Program-made: the position numbers and the translations under genes | Source of the DNA: Lewinellaceae bacterium | GTDB lineage: Bacteria; Bacteroidota; Bacteroidia; Chitinophagales; Saprospiraceae | Assembly: GCA_029976695.1 (NCBI GenBank) | Contig: JARQTN010000159.1 | Span: 7,350 to 54,350 of the forward strand | Direction of reading: 5' to 3' | Length of the DNA: 47,001 nucleotides | Notes under the pieces: generated by a model | What the model saw: only the letters and a program-made list of their open reading frames with translations | Told to the model about the DNA's origin: nothing | Database searches by the model: none | Part shown: piece by piece, positions 25,243 to 34,138 of the stretch | Layout of the letters: every line of letters begins with the position of its first letter | How positions within the stretch are numbered: position 1 is the stretch's first letter

Positions 25243-27798
25243 TTATAGTTTTAAGAATTTCCGCGTCGATTGCTGACCATCCCTGTCGAGTTGCAACAGA
25301 TACATGCCTGGCTGGATGCCGGACAAATCAATATCATGTGCAACCTGATGGCCGTTGAGGGACAGGACGAGCTCTCCCCGGATCGTGAAAATGGAAACGC
25401 TGCACTTCCGCGTTGGTTCAATATCCGGGATCGAAATGCGCACCGCGTGCGTTGCCGGATTCGGGTATACAATGAAATCAGCATCTGGCCCGGATACCTG
25501 ACTGGTTGATGTCACCACCGTTACCTGGAAATCCCAGATCCCCCTGCCATATGTACCAAAGCGAACCCTGTCCTGGTTCTCCAGGTATTCCACACTCCAG
25601 TACCTGGTCGAAGGTGCAATGCCACCGCTCATCGGGTACCAGGACTGATCTTCCACGATGTAGATGTAAGGGCCTGATTCGGTAGCTGCAAAATACGCCG
25701 TCTCATCCGCATTGGCCGCGACTTCAAAAACCAGGGTAGGAGGCAAACCTTCATTCATCGGGACAAATGACTGTCCATGGTCAATTGAAAGCCATACCGG
25801 GGAATTGGAGTACCCGCTGCCAGCGTAGAGCAGCATGCCTGGGGTCAAGCGTGAAGCGTAGATATGGTTTCCGTACAGGTACTGGGCGCCCGGCCCGATG
25901 AAATCCTGTGTTTCCCAGGTCTGTCCGCCATCCATGGACGTAAAAAATCCCCCGCCTGTTGTGCCCACATAAATGATTTCCGGATCATGCGGGGAAAAGG
26001 CAATGGCGGAGACTTCCCCCTGGCGCTCTGCAAGGAAATCATACGGGAATTGCTCTGCCTCAATGCTGAAGTTATCCCAGGTCAGTTTGATGAGGTGTGA
26101 GCCAGGGCCGCCTTCTGCATTGCCGCCGGCCATATAAATCTCATTCAGCTCCCCAAACGGGCTTTGGACAAGTGGCGGGATCCAGACGGTCTCATTTTCG
26201 GATTCGAGTTCATACCAGGTCTGGGGGCCCGGATCGGTGTGCGGGTTGTGGTAATAGGAGACACTCCCATTCGGGTACACGGCCCAAAGGCGCTGTCCGT
26301 TCTCGGAAAAGACGATATGCCCGTAATCCCCTGAGATGAGCTGGTCGAAATTGTCCGGATGGGATTCATCGAGGAGGAAACCCCGCTGGAAACCCTGGTC
26401 CTGTGATCCTGCATATACGATCGATGCATCCAGTGGGTCTGTCCGCACACTGTAATACTGGCTGACATTGAGGCCAGCCATCCCGATATTCTGTGTTGTT
26501 TGTCCATAGTCCCGTGTAATGCTCATGCCCCCGTGGTTGCTGATGAGGGTGAAGTACTCCTCTTTTTGAGGATCGTAGAATTCACGGAAATACATCATGT
26601 CCGCATGGATCTTGTTGGGTACGTCATCATAATATTCCCACCAGTGATTGAGTTTTTCCCAGGAGAACCCGCCGTCATGGCTGGCGTAAAGTTCCACACC
26701 GCCGGCTAGCAGATGCTCAGGGTCGCTTTCGAAAACGAAGAACCGACGTGTCCATGGATGTTCGGGGATCACGCCCCTGGAAACCCAGGTTTTGCCCGTA
26801 TCAGAAGAAACCTTGACGGTGTCCCCGGTCGCATAGGCGAAAAAATGGGTTGTGCTGTCGATCAGCCGAGAAATGACCATGGTGGGTGTTTCTTCAAAAG
26901 TAAGGCTTGTCGTGGATTCAATTGGCCAAAACACGTTTACCTGTACGGCATACCGGTATATGTCTGTCCGGGTATTGTCGATCCGGTCAAAAAGATACAA
27001 ATCTTCGGTGCCCGGCGGATTGCTCAACCAGAATTTATCCGTGTCAGAATTGCCAAGCGGACGGATCGGGTGGAAGGACTCCCCGCCGTTTGTGGAACGG
27101 TAAACTGAAATCGCGTTCCAGTAACTGCTTTTTGTCAGCATGTACATATAGGGGTCTACTTTCCCGATACAGACCAGGTTGTATGAAGTGGCATAAGCAT
27201 CTTCAGCTGCGACACCTTTCGAAATTTCCCAGGTTTCGCCCATATCATCAGAATACATCGGGACGCCTCCGCTCGATGCCAGCATCCTTTTCTGCTGGTT
27301 AAACTCGAAAATCTCAAGCATTGCCCCATCGAAAACAAACTCCTGGTTGACTACTTCCCAGCGGTCATTAAACGGTGTGCCCCGGAAGAGGGATCCGCCA
27401 TCAGCCACGGTGTAGATGTAACCGGTTTCCACATCATAGGTGCTTGCCTTCACACTTCCAGCCTGGTTGTCACTTCCCCTTTCGTGCCAGGTGCCCGCAA
27501 CCTTGCCATAGGCAATTTCAACATAGTCGTCACGGTTGGATTCACGGGCACCCCTTTCCGATTGCCTCGTCATTGCATTCTCTAATTCGACCTTTCGCCA
27601 GTTGACATCCGGAGCAGCCCGGTGCATGCTTTCAAACCATGCTTCTCTTTTATCCTTCGAACCGTTTTCTTCCATGTCGGACTTCACGATGGTTCCGAGC
27701 GTGGGCTGCTTCGGGAGCGGGTCTGGTTTGCTGCAGGCCACGAAAACGCAAAGCAAGAAAATGAAGGGTGTCCAGCGGGTAAGTGTACTGAATCTCAT
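25243..27798 (-). CDS. Sialidase/VPS10-like Asp-box beta-propeller protein with T9SS sorting domain
   Basis: 851 residues. Six Asp-box motifs (S-x-D-x-G-x-x-W/F) are spread along the chain: SDDMGETW, STNGGESF, SSDTGKTW, SHDGGFSW, SMDGGQTW and SIDHGQSF. This indicates one or two beta-propellers of the sialidase/photosystem-repair/VPS10 kind; I see no sialidase active-site Arg triad that I could assign, so it may bind rather than cleave glycans. The C-terminus from about 775 (DFIVYPNPATHAVRIS ... STRKFLKL) is a type A sorting domain. The N-terminus ends in FVACSKPDP, which looks like a lipoprotein signal. It overlaps the symporter stop by ATGA. Confidence 0.85.
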   Translation of the reverse strand: MRFSTLTRWTPFIFLLCVFVACSKPDPLPKQPTLGTIVKSDMEENGSKDKREAWFESMHRAAPDVNWRKVELENAMTRQSERGARESNRDDYVEIAYGKVAGTWHERGSDNQAGSVKASTYDVETGYIYTVADGGSLFRGTPFNDRWEVVNQEFVFDGAMLEIFEFNQQKRMLASSGGVPMYSDDMGETWEISKGVAAEDAYATSYNLVCIGKVDPYMYMLTKSSYWNAISVYRSTNGGESFHPIRPLGNSDTDKFWLSNPPGTEDLYLFDRIDNTRTDIYRYAVQVNVFWPIESTTSLTFEETPTMVISRLIDSTTHFFAYATGDTVKVSSDTGKTWVSRGVIPEHPWTRRFFVFESDPEHLLAGGVELYASHDGGFSWEKLNHWWEYYDDVPNKIHADMMYFREFYDPQKEEYFTLISNHGGMSITRDYGQTTQNIGMAGLNVSQYYSVRTDPLDASIVYAGSQDQGFQRGFLLDESHPDNFDQLISGDYGHIVFSENGQRLWAVYPNGSVSYYHNPHTDPGPQTWYELESENETVWIPPLVQSPFGELNEIYMAGGNAEGGPGSHLIKLTWDNFSIEAEQFPYDFLAERQGEVSAIAFSPHDPEIIYVGTTGGGFFTSMDGGQTWETQDFIGPGAQYLYGNHIYASRLTPGMLLYAGSGYSNSPVWLSIDHGQSFVPMNEGLPPTLVFEVAANADETAYFAATESGPYIYIVEDQSWYPMSGGIAPSTRYWSVEYLENQDRVRFGTYGRGIWDFQVTVVTSTSQVSGPDADFIVYPNPATHAVRISIPDIEPTRKCSVSIFTIRGELVLSLNGHQVAHDIDLSGIQPGMYLLQLDRDGQQSTRKFLKL

Positions 27799-29108
27799 GA
27801 ATTCTCTTCTTTATGATAATAATCATCCCATTGCCGCACCTGGGGCGGCCCGATTTTGTCCAGGCTTTTCCCTACCAGGAGGGCCACAGTGGCATCTCCG
27901 GTGACATTTGTGATCGTACGGACCATGTCCAGTGGCCTGTCTATGGCAAAGATCAGGGCCAGCCCTGCTGCTGGCGCGCCAATCGTACCCAGTACGATGA
28001 CCAGCATGATCATGCCTGCACTCGGTACCGCGGCAGACCCGATAGAGGCCAGGGTTGCGGTGACCACAATGGAGATCTGGTCGCCAAGGGTCAGGTCAAG
28101 GCCAAAGGCCTGCGCGATAAATACCGCGGCAACCCCCTGGTAGAGGCTCGTGCCGTCCATGTTGACCGTTGCGCCAATCGGCAGGACAAAACTGGTGACT
28201 TCATCGTCCACGCCCATATGCTCGTTTACCCGTTCCATCGTGACCGGGAGTGTGGCTGCGCTTGAACTGGTCGAGAAAGCCACCAACTGTGCCGGGCTGA
28301 CCCCCTTGAAAAATTCAACATAGCGGATCCCGGTAAAGATCCTTGCAAGTGTTGGATAAAAGACGAGGATGAGCAACCCCAGGCCGATCAGTACTGCCAG
28401 GGCATACCACAAAAGGGCCTGGAACAGGTCCAGGCTTGGAGCTTCCGCGACAAGTGCCGCCATGAGGGCAAATACCCCGTAGGGGGCGCCCAGCATGATG
28501 ATGTCGATCATCTTGAGCACGATCTCATTGAGCCCGTCAATGAAATCCTTCACCGGTTTGGATACTTTTGGATCAATCAGGATGAGGCCGATCCCGAAAA
28601 AGATCACAAAGAAAATGACCTGGAGCATGTTCCCGTTGTCCGACATGGCACCGAAAATATTGCTCGGCACCAGGTCAACCAGTGGCTGCAAGGGGCCCTT
28701 GCCCTGGGCCTGGGTGGCCAACTCGATCGTGCTGCCGGCATCGGTGCCATATCCTTCCAGGAGGTCCTGCCTGGTTTCCTCATTGATCGACAGGCCCGGC
28801 TTGATGATGTTGACAATTAAAAGGCCAGTCGTGACGGCAATCACAGTTGTCAGGAGATAAATGCCGAGTGTTCTGCCTCCCATTTTCGACAGCTGTGAAA
28901 TATCTTTCAGGTCTGAGATCCCTTTGATCAGGGATGCAATGATCAGCGGGATTGCGATGAGCTTGAGCAAATTGATGAAGATGGTGCCGAACGGTTTTAC
29001 CCAGTCGATGATCAGCTGCTGATATCCAAACCGGGCAAATATCAGTCCGGCGATCACACCCAGGACCATGCCGATCAGGATCTTCCAGTGCAAGGCTAGT
29101 TTTTTCAT
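27795..29108 (-). CDS. Dicarboxylate/amino acid:cation symporter (DAACS family)
   Basis: 437 residues, multi-spanning inner-membrane protein. Family marks: the serine-rich re-entrant segment FSTSSSAATLPVTMERV, the substrate/cation motif LPIGATVNMDGTSLYQGVAAVFIAQAFG, and the late segment PSAGMIMLVIVLGTIG. It takes up C4-dicarboxylates or glutamate/aspartate with protons or sodium. The propeller gene begins within its stop codon, an odd partner for a transporter; the run downstream is co-directional. Confidence 0.94.
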   Translation of the reverse strand: MKKLALHWKILIGMVLGVIAGLIFARFGYQQLIIDWVKPFGTIFINLLKLIAIPLIIASLIKGISDLKDISQLSKMGGRTLGIYLLTTVIAVTTGLLIVNIIKPGLSINEETRQDLLEGYGTDAGSTIELATQAQGKGPLQPLVDLVPSNIFGAMSDNGNMLQVIFFVIFFGIGLILIDPKVSKPVKDFIDGLNEIVLKMIDIIMLGAPYGVFALMAALVAEAPSLDLFQALLWYALAVLIGLGLLILVFYPTLARIFTGIRYVEFFKGVSPAQLVAFSTSSSAATLPVTMERVNEHMGVDDEVTSFVLPIGATVNMDGTSLYQGVAAVFIAQAFGLDLTLGDQISIVVTATLASIGSAAVPSAGMIMLVIVLGTIGAPAAGLALIFAIDRPLDMVRTITNVTGDATVALLVGKSLDKIGPPQVRQWDDYYHKEENS

Positions 29109-29196
29109 GTATCCGGTGAATTACGATGGGGAGACAAAATAGCGAATTCTAAGGAGAAGATTTTTCCGCCTGGGGATACTGGTTTACTTTTCTATT

Positions 29197-29853
29197 TCAT
29201 TTTATGGCCCTGATCATCTCGCGTTTTCCGGGAGGTCCGGGGATGCGCTCCACGGTGAAGCCCAATGATTCGAGGTCACGGCGGAACTGGCCCTTTGCAC
29301 AATAGGTCACCAGGATCCCACCGGGGTTCAGGGCAGTGTACATCCTTGCAAGCAATGAGAGATCCCACATATCCTCCTGGCTCGATGGTGCAAAAGCATC
29401 ATAATACACCAGGTCCTGGTTTCCCGGGATGGAGGCAGGTAAATGGATATCAGCCTCCATTTTTGTAAAATGGAAAGTCATTTCCTTGTCAGAAAAGGTG
29501 CATGATGCCTGCTCATGCATTTTCCTGAAAATGACATCCAGCTCCCCCCGATTTAATTGTTCAGCGTACCCAAGCAAATTGTAAATTTCCGGAGGCAGCG
29601 GATATTTCTCGATCGCGGTGTAGTGCAGTGTGATGTGCTTTTCCAGTGCTTCGGTATAGGTGAGGAGTGCGTTCAACCCTGTGCCGAATCCGACTTCCAG
29701 GACGGAAATTTCCAAAGAGGAGTGCAGTTTTTGAATGAGCCCTGACTGGATGAATACATGCCTGCTTTCGGTGATCGCCCCGTGAATGGAATGATAATGT
29801 GCACTGAATGCCTCTGAGTAGACCGTTTTTGATCCGTCAGCAGTGAGGACAAT
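29197..29853 (-). CDS. mnmD: tRNA 5-methylaminomethyl-2-thiouridine methyltransferase MnmD (non-standard start)
   Basis: About 218 residues if started at ATT 29853. The first usual start codon in frame is TTG at 29715, but conserved family sequence continues upstream of it (TADGSKTVYSE, HYHSIHGAITESRHVFI). The frame is open back to a stop at 29923-29925 with no ATG, GTG or TTG; only ATT 29853 and CTG 29877 remain as plausible starts. SAM-binding motif LEVGFGTGLNALL and YYDAFAPSSQEDMWD mark the MnmC1/MnmD methyltransferase, which completes mnm5s2U34 in tRNA. The FAD-dependent MnmC2 half is absent, as usual for stand-alone MnmD. The stop is 88 bases from the symporter start. Confidence 0.88.
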   Translation of the reverse strand: MVLTADGSKTVYSEAFSAHYHSIHGAITESRHVFIQSGLIQKLHSSLEISVLEVGFGTGLNALLTYTEALEKHITLHYTAIEKYPLPPEIYNLLGYAEQLNRGELDVIFRKMHEQASCTFSDKEMTFHFTKMEADIHLPASIPGNQDLVYYDAFAPSSQEDMWDLSLLARMYTALNPGGILVTYCAKGQFRRDLESLGFTVERIPGPPGKREMIRAIK

Positions 29854-29894
29854 GTGGTATGGAGGTGATTGCCCCAGGGAGTTGGTGACCTTTC

Positions 29895-30062
29895 TTAAAG
29901 GAGAATGTGCCTGACCACCACTTCAGCAGCAGACTGGATGATGTCAGTGCTGACAGAAAAATCGGATGGGCAACCGATACCCCTGTTGCATGAAGTCATT
30001 GATATCGCAAGAAATACCAAAACAACGAGGATGGAAAGTGCTCTGTGATGATTCTTTTTCAT
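29895..30062 (-). CDS. Small lipoprotein, 55 residues
   Basis: The ATG is at 30062. Lys/His-rich start (MKKNHHRALS), hydrophobic stretch ILVVLVFLAI, then lipobox-like SMTSC with Cys25, followed by a 30-residue tail (NRGIGCPSDFS...) containing a second Cys. The signal/lipobox layout is much better than expected by chance. It ends just upstream of the mnmD start region (42 bases before ATT 29853; 18 before CTG 29877), so the two are probably on one transcript. Function unknown. Confidence 0.65.
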   Translation of the reverse strand: MKKNHHRALSILVVLVFLAISMTSCNRGIGCPSDFSVSTDIIQSAAEVVVRHILL

Positions 30063-30094
30063 TTCAATTGTGATTATAAGTAGCGTAAAGTTAT

Positions 30095-30106
30095 GAAATA
30101 TATTTC
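30095..30106. promoter_or_regulatory. 12-bp palindrome GAAATATATTTC between divergent genes
   Basis: A perfect dyad in the 193-base spacer between the small lipoprotein gene (minus) and mpl (plus). It could be an operator; an AT-rich palindrome of this length can also arise by chance. Confidence 0.25.
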
Positions 30107-30255
30107 GTACATATGAACGTTGTTATCCATCGGGGTATTTTACCATTCGATCAACAATCACCTGCCTTTTGATCACTGGCCGTTTAATTTGAGTGAGCCA
30201 TCGGGCAGAATACATAAAACAGGACAACAGGAATTCCGTTCAAAACCGGACCACA

Positions 30256-31614
30256 ATGCGAATTCATTTTATAGCCATCGGGGGAAGTATTATGCATGCC
30301 CTTGCAATTGATGCCAGGGAAAGAGGGCATATCGTAACGGGTTCCGATGATGAAATCTACGAGCCTTCCCGGTCCAGGTTGCAGAGACACGGACTCCTTC
30401 CGCCGGCAATGGGCTGGTTTCCGGAAAGGATTGGACGTGATATCGATCTTGTGATCCTCGGGATGCATGCAAGAAAAAACAACCCTGAACTGATAAAGGC
30501 TTTGACTTTGGGGATCAGGACCATTTCCTTTCCGGAGTTCATTTCTGAAATGTCCGGTGAAAAAACACGTGTCGTCATCGCGGGCAGCCATGGCAAAACG
30601 ACCACGACCTCCATGGTGATGCATGTACTCAGGCATTGCGGGATGCCTTTCGATTACCTGGTTGGGGCCAGGCTTGAGGGTTTTGACAATATGGCGAGGC
30701 TCTCCGATGCACCTGTCATCGTGATCGAGGGGGACGAATACCTGAGTTCGGCTCTGGACCGCAGGCCGAAATTTCTGCATTACTACCCGGAGATCACAGT
30801 ATTGACCGGTATCGAATGGGATCACATGAATGTGTTTCCCACCAAAGACAATTATATTGATCAATTCAGGCTCTATATCCACTCCCTTCCGGAAAAAGCG
30901 TCAATTTTCTACTACAAACATGACGTGCACCTGCAGGAGATATTCAGGGGCAGGATGAATGAACTGGATGTAACCGGTTATGAGGGCCATCCGTGCCACG
31001 TGGAAGGGGAGAGCCTCCTTCTGGACCATGCCGGGGGGAGCACGCCCGTATCTATATTCGGCCAGCATAACATGGAGAACTTGCAGGCGGCGAAATTTGT
31101 GTGCCTGAAGCTGGGCGTTACCGAAGCCCGGTTCTACGAAGCCATCACGTCTTTCAGAGGTGCTCAGAAAAGGTTGCAGGAACTTTTTACCGATGGAAAT
31201 AACGTGGCATATCTTGATTTTGCCCATGCGCCTTCCAAGGTTCGGGCCACGGTTGGCGCTGTTGCTGACAAACATCCTGATCGCCAGGTGGTCGCTTGCC
31301 TTGAGCTGCATACGTACAGCTCGTTAAATGCTGCATTTATCCCCCAGTACAGGGGAACGCTCTCAAAAGCCGACGAGTCGATTGTCTATTTTGACCACCA
31401 TACGATCGCAATGAAAAAATTGCCTCCTTTAGATCCTGCACAGGTAGAAGAAGCATTTGGCGGGCAAATCCATGCCATTACACAAATCGACCAGCTTGAA
31501 CGGACCTTGCGAAAAACCGTGAAAAGCCCCGCCGTAATCCTGTTCATGAGTTCCGGTAACTTCCATCAAACGGATCTCATCGAGCTGAGCCGAAAACTCT
31601 TTACTTCATCATAA
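30256..31614 (+). CDS. mpl: UDP-MurNAc : L-Ala-gamma-D-Glu-meso-DAP ligase (murein peptide ligase)
   Basis: 452 residues from the ATG at 30256 (MRIHFIAIGGSIMHALAI); a GTG at 30193 is less likely. The Mur ligase ATP loop GSHGKTTTT is at about 111-118, EGDEYLSS and GIEWDHMNVFP follow, and the C-terminal domain has FAHAPSKVRATV. The opening GGSIMHALA rather than the MurC GIGG form fits Mpl, which reattaches recycled tripeptide to UDP-MurNAc. It overlaps the convergent TlpA lipoprotein gene by 14 bases. Confidence 0.9.
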   Translation: MRIHFIAIGGSIMHALAIDARERGHIVTGSDDEIYEPSRSRLQRHGLLPPAMGWFPERIGRDIDLVILGMHARKNNPELIKALTLGIRTISFPEFISEMSGEKTRVVIAGSHGKTTTTSMVMHVLRHCGMPFDYLVGARLEGFDNMARLSDAPVIVIEGDEYLSSALDRRPKFLHYYPEITVLTGIEWDHMNVFPTKDNYIDQFRLYIHSLPEKASIFYYKHDVHLQEIFRGRMNELDVTGYEGHPCHVEGESLLLDHAGGSTPVSIFGQHNMENLQAAKFVCLKLGVTEARFYEAITSFRGAQKRLQELFTDGNNVAYLDFAHAPSKVRATVGAVADKHPDRQVVACLELHTYSSLNAAFIPQYRGTLSKADESIVYFDHHTIAMKKLPPLDPAQVEEAFGGQIHAITQIDQLERTLRKTVKSPAVILFMSSGNFHQTDLIELSRKLFTSS

Positions 31615-33052
31615 GGGCTTCCTTTGGCTTTGGTTCCAGGTTTTCGTTGATCAATCCTTCCACCTCGCCGCTTGATGGCCTCGGTGCACTTGCGTTGATG
31701 ATCTTCCCATCACCGTCGATCATGATGAATCTCGGAATGCCTCCGATCTTGTAGTCCTTTACGATAGACGCCTTCCATGCTTCCCTGGCATGCAGCTGGT
31801 AACCTTTCATTTCTTTCTTGCGGACCATCCTTTCCCATGCTTCCTTGTCTTCATCAATTGAGACCCCCACAAATGCAACATCGGGATTGCCTTCAAACTT
31901 TGCCTCGAGTTTCTCGAGGTCAGGCTGCTCGGCGAGGCAGGGGCCGCACCACGTTGCCCAAACGTCCACATACACGACTTTTTCCTTCAGGTCTTCAAGG
32001 GAGATCACCTTCCCGTCAATATCCGGATACGCAAAGACAGGTGCCGGTTTGCCCGCCTCCAGTTTATCCCAGTCGTTTTTCAACTCATTGATTTGTTCGA
32101 GATAGGTCGCTTTTTGCTCCTCCGCAAGAAAACGGTCATAAATGGCTTCCTCTTCCTTCTGCAAACCATCATACATCGCATAATTCATGATCGAATAAAA
32201 GACATGGTCTCTCACGGGCCGGCTCCTGATTTTCTCGTCCATGACATCGACCATCGCCTGGATGAACAGCTCAGGTTTGTTCTGGATATCCTCATCTTCT
32301 TTCACATTGTTCCACGCCTCCTGCTGAACCACACTAAACACATAGTTCCGGTATGTGGGGGCACCTACGGCATCCGGATTGTCTATCATGGCTGCTTTTT
32401 TCTTTCCTTCCAGACGTTCTGAAGGTTTGTAGTCGGTTTTGCCTGTCAGGTACCCGTAGTAATTTTCATAAGAATGGTACGCATTTGCGATTTCATATGT
32501 CAGCTGTGCATCCATGAGTTTTCTGAAACCAGGCTCCAGGTTGCCTTTTTTGGAAATTTGATCAAGTGCCTCTTCCACCCGGGTCCGGTGATCGCCCAAT
32601 GACTGGATAAAGGCTTCTTCTTCCTGATTGTACAAGTCGCGGAACGCAGGAAGCTTCAGTGAATCAAGTGTATGCGCCAGGAAATCATTTTCTGTTGTTA
32701 GGTCTCCTGAAAAAGCAATTGCCCGCTTGGGTGCTGCCGGTTTGGTGGAATCCTTCTCGACCGTTATTCTGACATCCTTCCCCGGGGCAATGAAGACCTG
32801 CTGATAGAGATCCCCGATATTGAACATGACCACCCTGGATTCTTCGGTATCCAGGCTGAACGTAAAAGAATTCCCCTTCAGGGGCACATTGATCTCCTTG
32901 CCGTCCACGGTGAAATTCACTGTCTCGGATGCCGGGTTCTCAATGGTGCCACCGATGGTAGCTGAATTTTGCGAAGATCCTTCCGGGTGAGATGATGTAC
33001 ACCCGAATAAAAAGGTACTCACGAGGAGTGAACAAAAGAAAAAATATTTCAT
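31601..33052 (-). CDS. TlpA-family thioredoxin lipoprotein
   Basis: 483 residues. Signal peptide with a good lipobox, TFLFGC (Cys18), so probably membrane-anchored in the periplasm. The first about 330 residues form a beta domain (DUF4369-like region about 30-115) followed by a long helical domain; then a redoxin domain with VYVDVWATWCGPCLAEQP (Cys369, Cys372) and the cis-Pro segment KIGGIPRFIMID. It likely reduces disulfides of exported proteins or cytochromes. It differs from the two CPPC thioredoxins in having the classical WCGPC site. It is divergent from pdhB. Confidence 0.92.
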   Translation of the reverse strand: MKYFFFCSLLVSTFLFGCTSSHPEGSSQNSATIGGTIENPASETVNFTVDGKEINVPLKGNSFTFSLDTEESRVVMFNIGDLYQQVFIAPGKDVRITVEKDSTKPAAPKRAIAFSGDLTTENDFLAHTLDSLKLPAFRDLYNQEEEAFIQSLGDHRTRVEEALDQISKKGNLEPGFRKLMDAQLTYEIANAYHSYENYYGYLTGKTDYKPSERLEGKKKAAMIDNPDAVGAPTYRNYVFSVVQQEAWNNVKEDEDIQNKPELFIQAMVDVMDEKIRSRPVRDHVFYSIMNYAMYDGLQKEEEAIYDRFLAEEQKATYLEQINELKNDWDKLEAGKPAPVFAYPDIDGKVISLEDLKEKVVYVDVWATWCGPCLAEQPDLEKLEAKFEGNPDVAFVGVSIDEDKEAWERMVRKKEMKGYQLHAREAWKASIVKDYKIGGIPRFIMIDGDGKIINASAPRPSSGEVEGLINENLEPKPKEALMMK

Positions 33053-33105
33053 TTGAATGCTTTAGTGATGATAAACATATGGTACAAAGTACGGTAAAAC
33101 GGTAT

Positions 33106-33113
33106 CAAAACTA
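33106..33113 (-). promoter_or_regulatory. -7 box (TAGTTTTG) for the TlpA lipoprotein gene
   Basis: The minus strand reads TAGTTTTG, matching TAnnTTTG, 53 bases before the ATG at 33052. A TTG lies 17 bases upstream on that strand, near -33. Confidence 0.5.
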
Positions 33114-33117
33114 TTCC

Positions 33118-33125
33118 TATTTTTG
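33118..33125 (+). promoter_or_regulatory. -7 box (TATTTTTG) for pdhB
   Basis: It matches TAnnTTTG and ends 26 bases before the pdhB ATG. It sits back-to-back with the divergent box at 33106-33113, so the two promoters nearly touch. Confidence 0.55.
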
Positions 33126-33151
33126 TTGCTCAACACGATAAATTCGACGAA

Positions 33152-34138
33152 ATGGCAAGAGAACTCACATTAAGGGATGCGCTGAATGAGGCGATGCGCG
33201 AGGAAATGCAGCGGGATGACAGGGTCTTTCTCATGGGTGAGGAAGTTGCTGAATATAATGGGGCGTACAAGGTGAGCAGGGGGCTGCTCGATGAATTCGG
33301 CCCCAAAAGGGTCGTGGATACCCCTATCGCGGAGCTTGGTTTTGCCGGGATTGGTGTTGGGGCTGCGATGAACGGATTGCGACCCATTATTGAATTCATG
33401 ACCTGGAATTTTGCAGTCCTTGCTTTTGACCAGATCGTCAACAATGCAGCCAAAACGCTCTCCCAGTCTGCGGGTGAGTTTTCCTGCCCGATCGTCTTCA
33501 GAGGGCCGACAGGATCCGCCGGGCAGCTTGCCCAGCAGCACAGCCAGACCTTTGAATCCTGGATGGCCAACACGCCCGGACTCAAGGTCATCAGCATCGT
33601 GGACCCTGCAGACGCAAAAGGCCTCCTGAAGTCTGCGATCCGGGATGATGATCCCGTGTGTATGATGGAAAGTGAACAGATGTACGGATTGAAAGGGGAA
33701 GTGCCTGAAGGTGAATACCTTGTTCCCATCGGGAAAGCTGCCATCCGCAGGGAGGGAAGCGATGTGACGATCGTTTCTTTCAACAAGATGATGGAAGTTG
33801 TGAAGCCGGCTGCGGAGGAACTTGCGAAGGAAGGGATCGAAGCAGAGGTCATCGACCTGAGGACGATCCGCCCCCTTGATTATCAAACACTGGTCAATTC
33901 TCTCAAAAAAACGAACCGCATGGTTGTCGTGGATGAATCCTGGCCATTTGCAGGTGTTTCCTCGGAGATTGCCTATGCGATGCAGAAGTATGCATTTGAT
34001 TACCTGGATGCACCGATCACCCGGTTGAATGCAGCCGACACCTCGCTGCCCTATGCACCCACCTTTGTGGAAGAATACCTGCCAAATCCGGAAAAGGTGA
34101 TCAGGGCAGTCAAAGAGGTCATGTATATCAATGCCTAA
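33152..34138 (+). CDS. pdhB: Pyruvate dehydrogenase E1 component, beta subunit
   Basis: 328 residues, full length for the alpha2beta2-type E1 beta. Seen: LRDALNEAMREEMQRDDRVF, the thiamine-diphosphate-contact region MGEEVAEYNGAYKVSRGL, DTPIAELGFAGIGVGAA and the C-terminal LRTIRPLDYQTL ... VDESWPFAGV. It decarboxylates pyruvate with the alpha subunit, which is not adjacent. The E2 partner needs lipoate made through LipB (22015). Its TAA stop overlaps the convergent dnaG stop. Confidence 0.95.
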   Translation: MARELTLRDALNEAMREEMQRDDRVFLMGEEVAEYNGAYKVSRGLLDEFGPKRVVDTPIAELGFAGIGVGAAMNGLRPIIEFMTWNFAVLAFDQIVNNAAKTLSQSAGEFSCPIVFRGPTGSAGQLAQQHSQTFESWMANTPGLKVISIVDPADAKGLLKSAIRDDDPVCMMESEQMYGLKGEVPEGEYLVPIGKAAIRREGSDVTIVSFNKMMEVVKPAAEELAKEGIEAEVIDLRTIRPLDYQTLVNSLKKTNRMVVVDESWPFAGVSSEIAYAMQKYAFDYLDAPITRLNAADTSLPYAPTFVEEYLPNPEKVIRAVKEVMYINA

